A DNA stretch of 64,000 nucleotides from Flavobacteriales bacterium (GTDB lineage: Bacteria > Bacteroidota > Bacteroidia > Flavobacteriales_G > Salibacteraceae), in assembly GCA_018660685.1 (NCBI GenBank), contig JABJJW010000004.1:62001-126000 (forward strand), read 5' to 3'. The first letter of the stretch is position 1. Each line of letters opens with the position of its first letter. Below, piece after piece: positions 1-8,873 of this stretch. Made by a program: the position numbers and the translations under genes. The notes beneath the pieces are model-generated. The model was not told the DNA's origin. It did no database searches and was given only the letters and a program-made list of their open reading frames with translations.

Positions 1-2594
1 TCATAAGGAGGAATGATGATGATGTCGACCGTATCGGTGAATGTCCCACAAACGTTCGTAACCTCAAGCCAATACTGACCCGATGTGGTTATCTCAATCG
101 TTTGACTAACCTCTCCTGTAGACCAAGTATAATTTGAGAATGAGCTGGTTGTAGTCAATTCTACAGTCTCAACGCACTCGAGTGGACCGTTTAATATTTC
201 TATCGCACTGGTATCATACACTGTTACGATTAGGATGGCTGTGTCACTTAGCACACAACCGATCGTATCAAAGATTACGTACTTGACCTCATAGTTTCCA
301 GGGGTAGTGAACGTATGACTAGGCGCTTCGAGGTTTGACGTGTCACCATCCCCAAAATCCCAATAATGGCTGAGACCAAGACTGCCGAAATTGGTAAATT
401 GGGTTGTATATGGCACACATCCGGCGCTGTTAGGAGCAACTTGTGCGTTGGCAACTGCTGCTTGCACTTCCATATCTACTTTGAAAACTGTTAGATCATA
501 AGTACCTCCATTTTGGTTCCCGGAATAAGCGTTTCCAGTAAGTGGAAAATACCCATTCGTACAAGTGGCTTGGTAGACAGCTCCCCTTTTATCAAATCGA
601 CTTGTTCCACCATCAACATGTGAACCACCAGATCCGTAGTACGAACCCATCAGAATAGTGTCAGCCTCCGGCGATAAAACCAAAAGATAAAAGCCCCCTT
701 GAGCCACCTGAACAGCATCTAAAGTGTCGAGACCTGAAGTTGCTCCATTTCCAGCGGCATAAATGTTCTTGCAATTGTCAACAAGAAATGCAGAGTGCGA
801 CAAGTTTGTAAATGTCGTGGTCCAAAGCAGTGTGTCAAGGACATCTGAATACTTTCTGATATATGAATAAGTACCGGCGATTGGCCCAGCATATTTCCCA
901 GAGTCAGCTACAATGTTGCTTGCAGTATTTGTGGACCCGAGGATGTATACGTCTCCGTGACGATCCAGTTGAAGGAAAAACGCCTTGTCATCGCCATTTG
1001 AGTCTGATTCTACAAGTGTGCTTTGGAGGATTTGTTCGCCATCTTCATCAAAGCGAGTAATGAAGGCATCGTGGCTTCCACTATTCCATGTCTCGTCATG
1101 AGCACCGGTGGTTGTCGGAAACTCAGGGCTGGCGGTAATTCCGCATACATAGACTGAATTATCCTTTGCTGGTTTTAAGTTGAAAGCACCGTCATTCATT
1201 GATCCACCTAGATATGTCGACCATTCCATCTGACTCAGATTGAAATTCAGCTTAAAGATTGCTCCATCCTGCCCTCCCCCTAAAGTATCCTGGTATGCAT
1301 TAGTAGTCACAGGAAAATCACTACTACTCGTTGTACTTGCTATAAAGACATTACTGTACACATCACAAACAACTTCACCCTTAAATCCTGAATATGAGGA
1401 TGAGATTACATTTTGGCCGTCATTATCGGCTCCGCCAATGTAGGTAGACCCAATTAATGAATCGCCGCTATCAGAAAGTACCGTTATACAGATATCCTGA
1501 GCTCCACCGAGGCTGTCCTGAAAAGCATTTGTCGAAGTAGGGTAATCTGTAGAGGCCGTTTTCCCTAAAACAATCACACTGTTGAATCCATTTACAACAA
1601 TGCTATGAACATATTCCGCTCCTGATCCGCCAATGTATGTGCTCCACAATAGATCGGAACCATCCTCATTCAATTTACTCAGTCCGATGTCCGTTCCTCC
1701 AGCGGCAAAATTCATCTGGAACGAACCAGAGTCTACTGGATATCCTGTTCCGAATGGCCGTCCTCCACCATAAATGTTTCCAAATTGATCGAAGGTCGCC
1801 GAGTGACCAAAAGTGTTTACGGTTGAACCAACATTTGTTGATGCAACCACAACAGGGTCAATAAATAAGTCGAAATTCTTATCATAGTCTCCTACAGCAT
1901 AGCTAACACGAAAGCCATCGAGTTTGAACGCACAATCAACCTCTACTCTTTCTCCTTTGATGAGTTGGTAAGCAATCGGTGCATGCTCAATCACTTCGAG
2001 ATTTGGCAAGGTGATAATCATGTTTTCATCATGCTTTCTCAACCCTCGAATCGCAGCGTATTGAACGGTAAAGTCATTCAAGTTTGCTCTGGGACTTACC
2101 ACGAAGGTGTACTTCATTCGCCCTTCGCTGATTTCCCAATTGAGATCAATGCCTTCAGCAATCTCGTAATAACCGAGCTTGTCGTAGACTCCGACTCTCT
2201 TTGCCCACTTTGATTTGTCGTTACCTAGGAAGTAGTTGACGTAGTCTTTATGTCTTGATGTTGACTGGGTGACTGTTTCTTCTGTCTTTCCGAAAATCAT
2301 TTCATAAGAATGACCTTCAATCCACATATCCGTATCTGGATTGTCGTGGGCGAATTCTGCTGCTTCGTGATAAACACCTTCTTCGATCAAAGGAAAACGC
2401 ACGCGATCATCCATCATCCAAGCGACGCCATTTGTCAGTTGAAATTGGGCTACGACTTCATCGTCCCATTGCCCTTTATTTTCAATATACCCTCGAGATT
2501 GACCAAAGAATATCAATGGAAAACATAGTAAAAGAACAACGGAGACGAAATGCCTCAATCGTTGACTATTATGAGAATGCAGGTCAGTTTTCAT
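1..2594 (-). CDS. Giant secreted SBBP-repeat/PKD protein, 3' end cut by the window
   Basis: Reading leftward from an ATG at 2594, about 864 codons stay open to the window edge, so the C-terminus is missing. Residues about 10-32 form a signal peptide ending near FFGQS. The next ~250 residues (GYIENKGQW at the start) resemble the N-terminal domain found on Bacteroidota SBBP proteins. A series of beta-propeller-like SBBP repeats follows, each with motifs such as STYIGGS, DYPTS and FQDSLGG. Near the left edge is a PKD domain (HYWDFGDGDTS), then an Ig-like segment. Family members usually end in a type IX secretion sorting domain, which would lie outside the window. The role is inferred to be a cell-surface or secreted adhesin-like protein; no enzymatic motif was seen. 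Confidence 0.85.
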   Translation of the reverse strand, partial: MKTDLHSHNSQRLRHFVSVVLLLCFPLIFFGQSRGYIENKGQWDDEVVAQFQLTNGVAWMMDDRVRFPLIEEGVYHEAAEFAHDNPDTDMWIEGHSYEMIFGKTEETVTQSTSRHKDYVNYFLGNDKSKWAKRVGVYDKLGYYEIAEGIDLNWEISEGRMKYTFVVSPRANLNDFTVQYAAIRGLRKHDENMIITLPNLEVIEHAPIAYQLIKGERVEVDCAFKLDGFRVSYAVGDYDKNFDLFIDPVVVASTNVGSTVNTFGHSATFDQFGNIYGGGRPFGTGYPVDSGSFQMNFAAGGTDIGLSKLNEDGSDLLWSTYIGGSGAEYVHSIVVNGFNSVIVLGKTASTDYPTSTNAFQDSLGGAQDICITVLSDSGDSLIGSTYIGGADNDGQNVISSSYSGFKGEVVCDVYSNVFIASTTSSSDFPVTTNAYQDTLGGGQDGAIFKLNFNLSQMEWSTYLGGSMNDGAFNLKPAKDNSVYVCGITASPEFPTTTGAHDETWNSGSHDAFITRFDEDGEQILQSTLVESDSNGDDKAFFLQLDRHGDVYILGSTNTASNIVADSGKYAGPIAGTYSYIRKYSDVLDTLLWTTTFTNLSHSAFLVDNCKNIYAAGNGATSGLDTLDAVQVAQGGFYLLVLSPEADTILMGSYYGSGGSHVDGGTSRFDKRGAVYQATCTNGYFPLTGNAYSGNQNGGTYDLTVFKVDMEVQAAVANAQVAPNSAGCVPYTTQFTNFGSLGLSHYWDFGDGDTSNLEAPSHTFTTPGNYEVKYVIFDTIGCVLSDTAILIVTVYDTSAIEILNGPLECVETVELTTTSSFSNYTWSTGEVSQTIEITTSGQYWLEVTNVCGTFTDTVDIIIIPPY

Positions 2595-2697
2595 AAAATT
2601 CTACTCAAAGTTACGGCATTTGAAAGTTCTCAAAAGTTTTAAACATTAGCCTTCCTCGCCAAAGGCTGATTTTACATTCGCGGTATACTCCTAAACC

Positions 2698-3543
2698 ATG
2701 GCCGAAATTAACCAGCTCAAGAGTGTAGCTTCCCAAGTAAGACGTGATATTCTTCGAATGGTCCACTCGTTCAGTAGTGGACACCCAGGCGGCTCCCTCG
2801 GCTGCACCGATTACTTCGTTGCGATGTACCAAGAAATCTTACGCTACGACTCAAATAACTTCACAATGGACGGCAAAGGAGAGGACCTATTCTTCCTCTC
2901 TAACGGACACATTAGTCCGGTGTGGTATTCAACGCTTGCGCGAAGTGGGTTCTTTGAGGTTTCCGAGCTTAGCACTTTCAGAGCAATAGACTCACGTCTT
3001 CAAGGTCATCCGACAACAGCAGAAGGTTTACCCGGAGTTCGTATGGCTTCTGGATCACTCGGTCAAGGATTAAGCGTGGCTATTGGCGCCGCACTCGCCA
3101 AGAAATTGAATGGGGACGACAAACTTGTATTTAGTCTCCACGGCGATGGCGAATTACAAGAAGGTCAAATCTGGGAAGCTGCCATTTCTGGAGCTCACCT
3201 GAAAGTTGACAACCTTATTTCGGCCATCGATTACAACAATCGACAGATCGACGGAGATGTAAGTGATGTAATGTCGCTTGGTGATCTCCGAGCAAAATGG
3301 GAAGCCTTTGGTTGGATGGTCTTAAAAATGGATGGAAACAACATGGACGAGGTAGTGTCTGTTCTTCGAACGGCCATTGACAATACTGGTGCTGGAAAAC
3401 CAATCATGATCATCATGAAAACAGAGATGGGACAAGGTGTAGATTTCATGATGGGAACTCACAAGTGGCACGGCGTAGCGCCAAATGATGAGCAACTGGC
3501 ACAAGCTTTGGGTCAACTCGAAGAAACAATCGGCGATTACTAA
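2698..3543 (+). CDS. Transketolase, N-terminal (TPP-binding) subunit
   Basis: This is the first half of a split transketolase (281 aa), which moves two-carbon ketol units in the non-oxidative pentose phosphate pathway in the cytoplasm. The thiamine diphosphate motif is visible as GDGELQEGQ followed by the NN pair of DYNNRQ. Early substrate-site motifs HPGGSLG and SNGHISPV are also present. The length matches the split form used by many Bacteroidota, so this is not a truncated full-length enzyme. The C-terminal half is at 4949-5911, unusually separated by a von Willebrand gene starting 28 bp downstream. The ATG at 2698 fits the family start. Confidence 0.93.
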   Translation: MAEINQLKSVASQVRRDILRMVHSFSSGHPGGSLGCTDYFVAMYQEILRYDSNNFTMDGKGEDLFFLSNGHISPVWYSTLARSGFFEVSELSTFRAIDSRLQGHPTTAEGLPGVRMASGSLGQGLSVAIGAALAKKLNGDDKLVFSLHGDGELQEGQIWEAAISGAHLKVDNLISAIDYNNRQIDGDVSDVMSLGDLRAKWEAFGWMVLKMDGNNMDEVVSVLRTAIDNTGAGKPIMIIMKTEMGQGVDFMMGTHKWHGVAPNDEQLAQALGQLEETIGDY

Positions 3544-3571
3544 AAGGCATGATTGTTCGTTAGTTAACTGT

Positions 3572-4945
3572 ATGAAGAAATTACTGACACTGGCACTTCT
3601 AATCTCTCTGACCTCTGCTTCATTTGGTCAGAAAGAACCACCGCTTACGCGCATCCTATTCATTTTCGACGCTTCGAATAGCATGAATGGCATTTGGAAT
3701 AAAAAACCAAAGATTGATGTTGCGACCCGACTGCTTTCAGCGGCGCTGGACTCGCTTTATGGAGTTGAAAACCTCCAGCTTGGAATGCGTGTTTATGGTC
3801 ATGACAAGTACTACATGAAGGGACAAGATTGCGATGATACCAAGTTGCTCGTTCCTCTTGGATCCAACAAAACGACTCAGATAAAAGCCGAACTCAGAAA
3901 GCTCAAACCAAAGGGGACAACGCCTATTGCCGCCACCCTTGAAAAATCAGCCGATGACTTTCCTCGTTGCCCGAATGGCAATTGCCGAAACATCATCATT
4001 CTGATTACTGATGGCATCGAAGAATGCAGTGGAGATCCATGCGCTGTTTCTATGGCGCTTCAGCGTCGGGGTATTATTCTAAAGCCATTCATCATCGGCA
4101 TTGGACTGAACGTTGAATTTAGAGAGCATTACGAGTGCATGGGTTCGTTCTACGATGCGAGTGATGAAGAACGATTTAAGAATGTGCTGGACATTGTCAT
4201 TTCCCAAGCGCTCAATACTACCACTGCACAGGTCAATTTGATCGATGCGAATGGCAGTCCTACAGAGACGAACATTAACATGACGTTTTATGACCGTAAC
4301 AATGGAGAAACAATTCACAACTACGTTCACACGATGAACGTCAAGGGAAATCCTGATACGCTTGCTCTTGATCCGGTTCACACCTATCGTGTGGTTGCAC
4401 ACACCATTCCACCCCGATCTAATGACAGTGCGAGCATCACCCCTGGCACACACACCATAATTGGAATAAATACGCCTCAAGGAGATCTCGAATTCAAAAT
4501 GCCTGGGAGCAATCGAGAATTGAACAACCTAAAGGTGATCGTTCGTAAAAGCGGTGAAATGAATACGTTGAATATTCAGTCATTCGATGAGACAATTCGA
4601 TATATCACTGGTAAATATGACCTAGAGATTCTGACCATTCCACGCACGTACATCTCTGATGTGGATATTTCACAAAGCCATACCACTACCATTCAGATTC
4701 CACAACCGGGCGTCGTCACGTTCAGCAAACTCGGCTACGGCTATGGGAGTGTCTATGTTGTGAATAAGAACGAACAAGAACTCGTGGCAAACCTGTCCTT
4801 GACCAAGGAGCGCGAGTCGTTGAGCTTACAGCCCGGAGAATACGTCGCAGTGTTTCGTCCGAAACAAGCAAGAGAAAGCATTTTTACTGTCGAAAAGCGA
4901 TTTACCGTTTCAAGTGGAGCGTCGGTCGCAGTCAAACTAAACTAA
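3572..4945 (+). CDS. Secreted von Willebrand factor A domain protein
   Basis: A 457-residue protein with a signal peptide (MKKLLTLALLISL, cleavage near SFGQ). A vWA domain spans about residues 25-210. It carries a complete metal-ion-dependent adhesion site: DASNS at about residues 34-38, a Thr in GTTPIA and an Asp in ITDGIEEC. The remaining ~240 residues are beta-rich with no recognised domain. The ATG at 3572 was chosen over upstream in-frame codons because it gives a clean signal peptide and avoids overlap with the transketolase gene. The gene lies between the two transketolase halves with only 3 bp before the second. That suggests co-transcription but no obvious metabolic link. Its ligand is unknown. 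Confidence 0.85.
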   Translation: MKKLLTLALLISLTSASFGQKEPPLTRILFIFDASNSMNGIWNKKPKIDVATRLLSAALDSLYGVENLQLGMRVYGHDKYYMKGQDCDDTKLLVPLGSNKTTQIKAELRKLKPKGTTPIAATLEKSADDFPRCPNGNCRNIIILITDGIEECSGDPCAVSMALQRRGIILKPFIIGIGLNVEFREHYECMGSFYDASDEERFKNVLDIVISQALNTTTAQVNLIDANGSPTETNINMTFYDRNNGETIHNYVHTMNVKGNPDTLALDPVHTYRVVAHTIPPRSNDSASITPGTHTIIGINTPQGDLEFKMPGSNRELNNLKVIVRKSGEMNTLNIQSFDETIRYITGKYDLEILTIPRTYISDVDISQSHTTTIQIPQPGVVTFSKLGYGYGSVYVVNKNEQELVANLSLTKERESLSLQPGEYVAVFRPKQARESIFTVEKRFTVSSGASVAVKLN

Positions 4946-4948
4946 AGA

Positions 4949-5911
4949 ATGAGCCTAGACCAATTTAACCCTACCGAGAAGAAAGACACAAGAAGTGGAT
5001 TTGGTGACGCTCTTCACGAGCTGGGAAAAGAAGATGATCGCGTCGTTGGTCTATGTGCTGATTTAACCGGCTCGCTCAAAATGAATGCGTTTGCGAATGA
5101 CTTTCCGGATCGATTTTTCCAAACCGGTGTGGCAGAAGCAAACATGATGGGGATGGCCGCTGGGATGACCATTGGAAATAAGATTCCATTCACTGGAACG
5201 TTTGCCAACTTCAGTACTGGAAGAGTTTATGATCAAATCCGACAAAGCATTGCGTATTCCAATAAGAATGTGAAAATCTGTGCGTCCCACGCCGGATTAA
5301 CGCTTGGAGAAGACGGTGCGACACACCAAATATTAGAAGACGTAGGACTGATGCGAATGCTTCCAAACATGACCGTCATTAATCCTTGCGATTACAACCA
5401 AACATTTGCTGCAACGAAGGCCATCAAGGATTTCGATGGCCCAGTATACTTGCGGTTTGGACGACCAAAGTGGCCAATTTTTGCTTCTAAAACAGAATTT
5501 GAAATTGGCAAGGCTTGGAAGATTAATGACGGTTCGGATGTGACCATTATTGCAACTGGTCACATGGTTTGGTATTCCATTCTTGCCGCAAAAGAATTAG
5601 AAGCTTCAGGCATTTCTGTTGATCTAATAAACATCCATACCATCAAGCCAATTGACGAGGAAGCCATTCTGAATTCAGTTTCTAAAACGGGATGCCTTGT
5701 CACTGCTGAGGAGCATAATCGATTTGGCGGGCTGGGAGAAATCGTCGCTCAGGTCTGTGCAACAAACCATCCAGTACCTCAAGAGTTCGTAGCTGTGAAT
5801 GACCAGTTTGGCGAAAGCGGTAAACCAGAGGACTTGCTTAAGAAATATGGGCTCGATGTTGAGGACATTGTGAGAGCCTCGAAGAAGGTTACCAATCGAA
5901 AGCTGTCGTAA
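4949..5911 (+). CDS. Transketolase, C-terminal (pyrimidine-binding) subunit
   Basis: The second half of the split transketolase, 320 aa. It covers the pyrimidine-binding domain (about residues 10-175; [16 protein letters not shown] contains the conserved Glu) and the transketolase C domain (about 190-310; [14 protein letters not shown]). It should pair with the product of 2698-3543 to make an active enzyme with shared active sites. The ATG lies 3 bp after the vWA stop, so translation is probably coupled to that gene. 1-deoxyxylulose-5-phosphate synthase is a related alternative, but the split architecture and lengths favour transketolase. Confidence 0.92.
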   Translation: MSLDQFNPTEKKDTRSGFGDALHELGKEDDRVVGLCADLTGSLKMNAFANDFPDRFFQTGVAEANMMGMAAGMTIGNKIPFTGTFANFSTGRVYDQIRQSIAYSNKNVKICASHAGLTLGEDGATHQILEDVGLMRMLPNMTVINPCDYNQTFAATKAIKDFDGPVYLRFGRPKWPIFASKTEFEIGKAWKINDGSDVTIIATGHMVWYSILAAKELEASGISVDLINIHTIKPIDEEAILNSVSKTGCLVTAEEHNRFGGLGEIVAQVCATNHPVPQEFVAVNDQFGESGKPEDLLKKYGLDVEDIVRASKKVTNRKLS

Positions 5912-6072
5912 AACTTCCATACCGGCGGGCTTCAGCAACCTCTTGACTTCTTGAGTGGATTGTCACAGTCTCCATCACTGATCTTTTCCTTATTGAATCT
6001 TCGAATGGTTGATTAGAGTTGGTTTCGTAGGCTCACGGTTCCAATATCAATTTGCGTACATTTCTCTTCTAT

Positions 6073-6495
6073 ATGAATAGATACCTTTTCATTGGACTTT
6101 TAGTTGTACTCCACTTTTTGTTTCAAACAAACCTATTAAGTCAATCAAATCCGTTCAACTGTGGAGGTGAACTGATATTGAAGTATAGTTCAGGTAATGG
6201 GAATATTCTGATTGGTTCGATCGACTCTTTAAATCTCAATTTTGACGTTATAGCAAACAACAATCAACTCAGTTTAAATTTGATAGCTTACAACGTTCAA
6301 GACAATTTCATTTACACTGTCACTCATGACAGAAAATTATACAGAATCGATTCAGAGGGAATTTTTACTTCGCTTGGAACCGTGACTGGGTTAAGCTCTC
6401 AAGATCAGTATGTTGTCGAGGCATTCAATTCTAATGGACGTCTTTTTATTGCTGATTCTAATGGGTCATCAATTAAAGTAATCAACATAACATCC
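6073..6495 (+). pseudogene. 5' fragment of a secreted protein gene, truncated at a junction
   Basis: From the ATG at 6073 a signal peptide (YLFIGLLVVLHFLFQ) is followed by about 115 residues of beta-propeller-like sequence (NFIYTVTHDRKLYRIDSEG), like the N-terminal part of secreted proteins with DUF6923-type repeats. Around 6490-6500 this reading stops making sense: from there the same DNA encodes, on the other strand, the conserved catalytic region of a nucleotide cyclase. The open frame runs on to 6588 only as read-through of that antisense sequence. The gene has therefore lost its 3' part. It is more A/T-rich than its neighbours. An upstream in-frame TTG at 6052 is a less likely start. Confidence 0.7.
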
Positions 6496-7433
6496 TCTCC
6501 ACCGACGCACATGTATGCATCTCCCATGGTTTTGATTTTTTCCAATCCGCGTGCTGCAATGAGTCGATCAAAATTTTTAAACGCATAATCCAAGTCTGTG
6601 ATCAACTGTTCTGTGGTGAGCTCCTTACTCAACCTACTGAAGTTTTTAAAGTCAATCATCATCACCGTTGCGCTGCTGTAATGACGAGGCTTAACCTTAC
6701 CCGTGGTTTTGAGTTCGTGAGAAATTTCTTCGGGAAGTATGTTATTCAGTAGGTTGTCGCTTTTCTTCTTTTCTGTGGAAATTTCATCATTCTTCAACTC
6801 AATCAGCTTCTCGCTGTGAATCTCTTGCACGTATGAATTAAAAAAAACTGTAGAGACAATGAACGATGTACCTGTCACACCAACAGCATCTAAGAAGTGG
6901 ATCTACATTCCCTCTAGATCGTCAAAATAAAGCGTGGTAATCGCGATCATGATGACAAGAAAGCTGAGCAGGTTGAGATAGATCCGCTCTCTGTGTCTCA
7001 TGACAATTGATAAATTGATCACCAAGATGTAGATGGCATAAAGGCTAAGTGATCCCCTTTCAAACAGGCTCAAAACAGACATAAAGGTTAATAGGACACT
7101 TAGATAAATCGTCCATGCGTAGATGTAGTACATGGCATATTCAGATTTGCCAGATAGAAATGCATTACGCTGAATTCGGAAGATTACAATCGGGATGATA
7201 AACAGAGCAAAGAGTAAGTGGGTAATGAATAGCGTGAAGTAGATGCCGCCATATTCAATTTTGCCTCCTTGAAAGCGGATAACATCCAAGGCTATGAACA
7301 GAAAAAGGAAAATAAATCCAATCCACGACAACAGGTAAATGCGACGACTGTTGTCGATTTTCATTCGAATCAACAAGCGCTTACGGATGAGGTCAGGAAT
7401 TCTATCGAACGTAACTAGACGTTTTAATCCCAT
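6496..7433 (-). pseudogene. Membrane-anchored adenylate/guanylate cyclase, internal stop and lost 3' end
   Basis: Reading leftward from 7433, the frame encodes about 176 residues with several membrane helices (RIYLLSWIGFIFLFLFI onward). It meets an in-frame TAG at 6903-6905, then continues in the same frame through a short linker (NNILPEEISHELK) into a class III cyclase domain (VMMIDFKNFSRLS, with metal-binding Asp; KTMGDAYMCVGG). Just after VGG the homology ends at about 6496 where sequence from another gene begins. Roughly the last third of the catalytic domain is missing. Even with readthrough of the stop, the product would be inactive. The original role would have been cAMP or cGMP synthesis coupled to a membrane sensor. 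Confidence 0.8.
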
Positions 7434-7599
7434 GGGTCAGAGTAGGTTGGCGCCGAAAAAGATAGGGTTTTGCTGCGGTTAGATCGCAAGATATATCAAG
7501 TGCCACTATTTCTGCAATAGCTGATAACCCCCAAATCGTGCTGTCCTTTGATTCCGATCTCTTAGGATAAATCAGTATTCGAAATGTGCAATGGAAATT

Positions 7600-7607
7600 C
7601 ATCTTTG
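7600..7607 (+). promoter_or_regulatory. Candidate -7 box of the aminotransferase gene
   Basis: CATCTTTG matches the Bacteroidota -7 consensus TAnnTTTG except for the first base and ends 4 bp before the ATG at 7612. If it is used, the mRNA would begin at or next to the start codon (leaderless or nearly so). No convincing -33 TTTG at normal spacing was found. Confidence 0.35.
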
Positions 7608-7611
7608 CACC

Positions 7612-8778
7612 ATGTCATTCTCAGATCATCTCGCTCAGACAAGTCCATTTCCAATGGGGGTTGAAGTAGATTATGCTGAAGGATGCTATATCTATGACAA
7701 GAAGGGTAAGAAATATGTGGATTTGGTATCTGGAATTGCCGTGGCCAACATTGGCCATCGACATCCGGAGGTGATTGCTGCGATTAAGGTCCAACTCGAT
7801 CGCTACCAACACGTAATTCCATTCGGGGAATTCCCGCAAGAACCACAGAACAAACTAGCCGACAAATTGGCCTCTCTCCTGCCTGACCAAATGAACTGTA
7901 GCTATTTTGTGAATAGTGGAACGGAGGCAAATGAAGCGGCGTTAAAACTTGCGAAGCGCATTACGGGACGGCATGAGGTCGTTGGGATGAAAAACAGTTA
8001 TCACGGTGCGACCCACGGATCAATGAGCGTTAGTGGTAACGAGGTGAAGAAGCAGCAATATCGACCCTTTGTACCCGGCACCACCTTCATCGACTTCAAT
8101 GAAAAAGATGAATTAGATCGCATAACGACAAGTACAGCAGCAGTCATCGTGGAACCAATTCAAGGTGATGCCGGCGTGCGCATCCCGTCGAAAGAATACA
8201 TGCTTGCCCTGCGTCACCGATGTGACGAGACGGGTGCGCAGCTCATCTTCGATGAGATACAAACGGGTATGGGAAGAACTGGTAAGTTCTTTGCATTCGA
8301 ACATTTTGATGTTGTCCCGGACATTCTAACCATCGCGAAAGCTTTCGGTGGAGGAATGCCAATTGGCGCTTTTATTTCTTCAAAAAAGAAAATGGAGCAA
8401 TTAACCCATGATCCCGTTCTGGGTCACATTACCACATTCGGAGGTCATCCCGTTTGCTGTGCAGCAGCCCTCGCTTCTTTGGAAGTACTGTCTACAGAAA
8501 ACTGGATCGCTCAAGCCGAATCCAAAGGGCAAAAGCTAAAAGACATCCTCGGAAAATCCAAGGCTAAACAAGTCCGCCAAATCGGGCTTATGCTGGCCGT
8601 TGAATTGGACTCTGCCGAAGAAGTCGACCGTGTAATAAACGAGCTTCTTAAGCGTGGCTACATCACATTTTACTTCCTGAGCACGCGGAACGCATTCAGA
8701 CTAGCGCCTCCCCTAAGCATTACGGATGATGTCCTTGTTGAAGCAGGAAATCAGATTTCCGAAGTCATAGGAATATAG
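7612..8778 (+). CDS. Class III PLP aminotransferase (acetylornithine/ornithine type)
   Basis: A 388-residue PLP-dependent aminotransferase of the ArgD/4-aminobutyrate family, full length for the group. Visible motifs are the phosphate-binding NSGTEANEAALKLAKR, the FDEIQTGMGRTG segment with the cofactor-ring Asp, and the Schiff-base lysine in TIAKAFGGGMPIGAF. The substrate cannot be fixed from sequence; in Bacteroidota such genes are often called aspartate aminotransferase family and act on ornithine-like amines. No arginine biosynthesis genes flank it. ATG 7612 was chosen over 7591 because the -7-like box lies between them and family members start near MSFSDHL. Confidence 0.88.
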   Translation: MSFSDHLAQTSPFPMGVEVDYAEGCYIYDKKGKKYVDLVSGIAVANIGHRHPEVIAAIKVQLDRYQHVIPFGEFPQEPQNKLADKLASLLPDQMNCSYFVNSGTEANEAALKLAKRITGRHEVVGMKNSYHGATHGSMSVSGNEVKKQQYRPFVPGTTFIDFNEKDELDRITTSTAAVIVEPIQGDAGVRIPSKEYMLALRHRCDETGAQLIFDEIQTGMGRTGKFFAFEHFDVVPDILTIAKAFGGGMPIGAFISSKKKMEQLTHDPVLGHITTFGGHPVCCAAALASLEVLSTENWIAQAESKGQKLKDILGKSKAKQVRQIGLMLAVELDSAEEVDRVINELLKRGYITFYFLSTRNAFRLAPPLSITDDVLVEAGNQISEVIGI

Positions 8779-8841
8779 ACAAAGTCAATCTTCAATCATC
8801 CGGTAACCCCAGCCCTTGTCGGGTAGAAAATTAGTCGTATA

Positions 8842-8855
8842 TATGTACCTACATA
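8842..8855. promoter_or_regulatory. Perfect inverted repeat upstream of pirin, candidate operator
   Basis: TATGTA-CC-TACATA is a perfect 6-bp inverted repeat with a 2-bp spacer, 18 bp before the pirin ATG at 8874. Its size and placement fit a dimeric repressor site (for example of MarR or HxlR type). No such regulator gene is adjacent. Confidence 0.4.
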
Positions 8856-8873
8856 CATTTTAATGGTAGAGTA

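Noticed and set aside
4079-4480. 133-codon open frame on the minus strand inside the vWA gene
   Set aside because: No homology or signal; composition is that expected opposite a real gene.
2698-5911. Transketolase broken into two pieces by mutation
   Set aside because: Both halves have their own starts, complete domains and the lengths of the known split form, so this is a natural two-subunit enzyme.
5912-6072. Regulatory RNA or promoter upstream of the truncated secreted-protein gene
   Set aside because: No stable fold, no -7 box and no conserved motif could be seen in the 160 bp.
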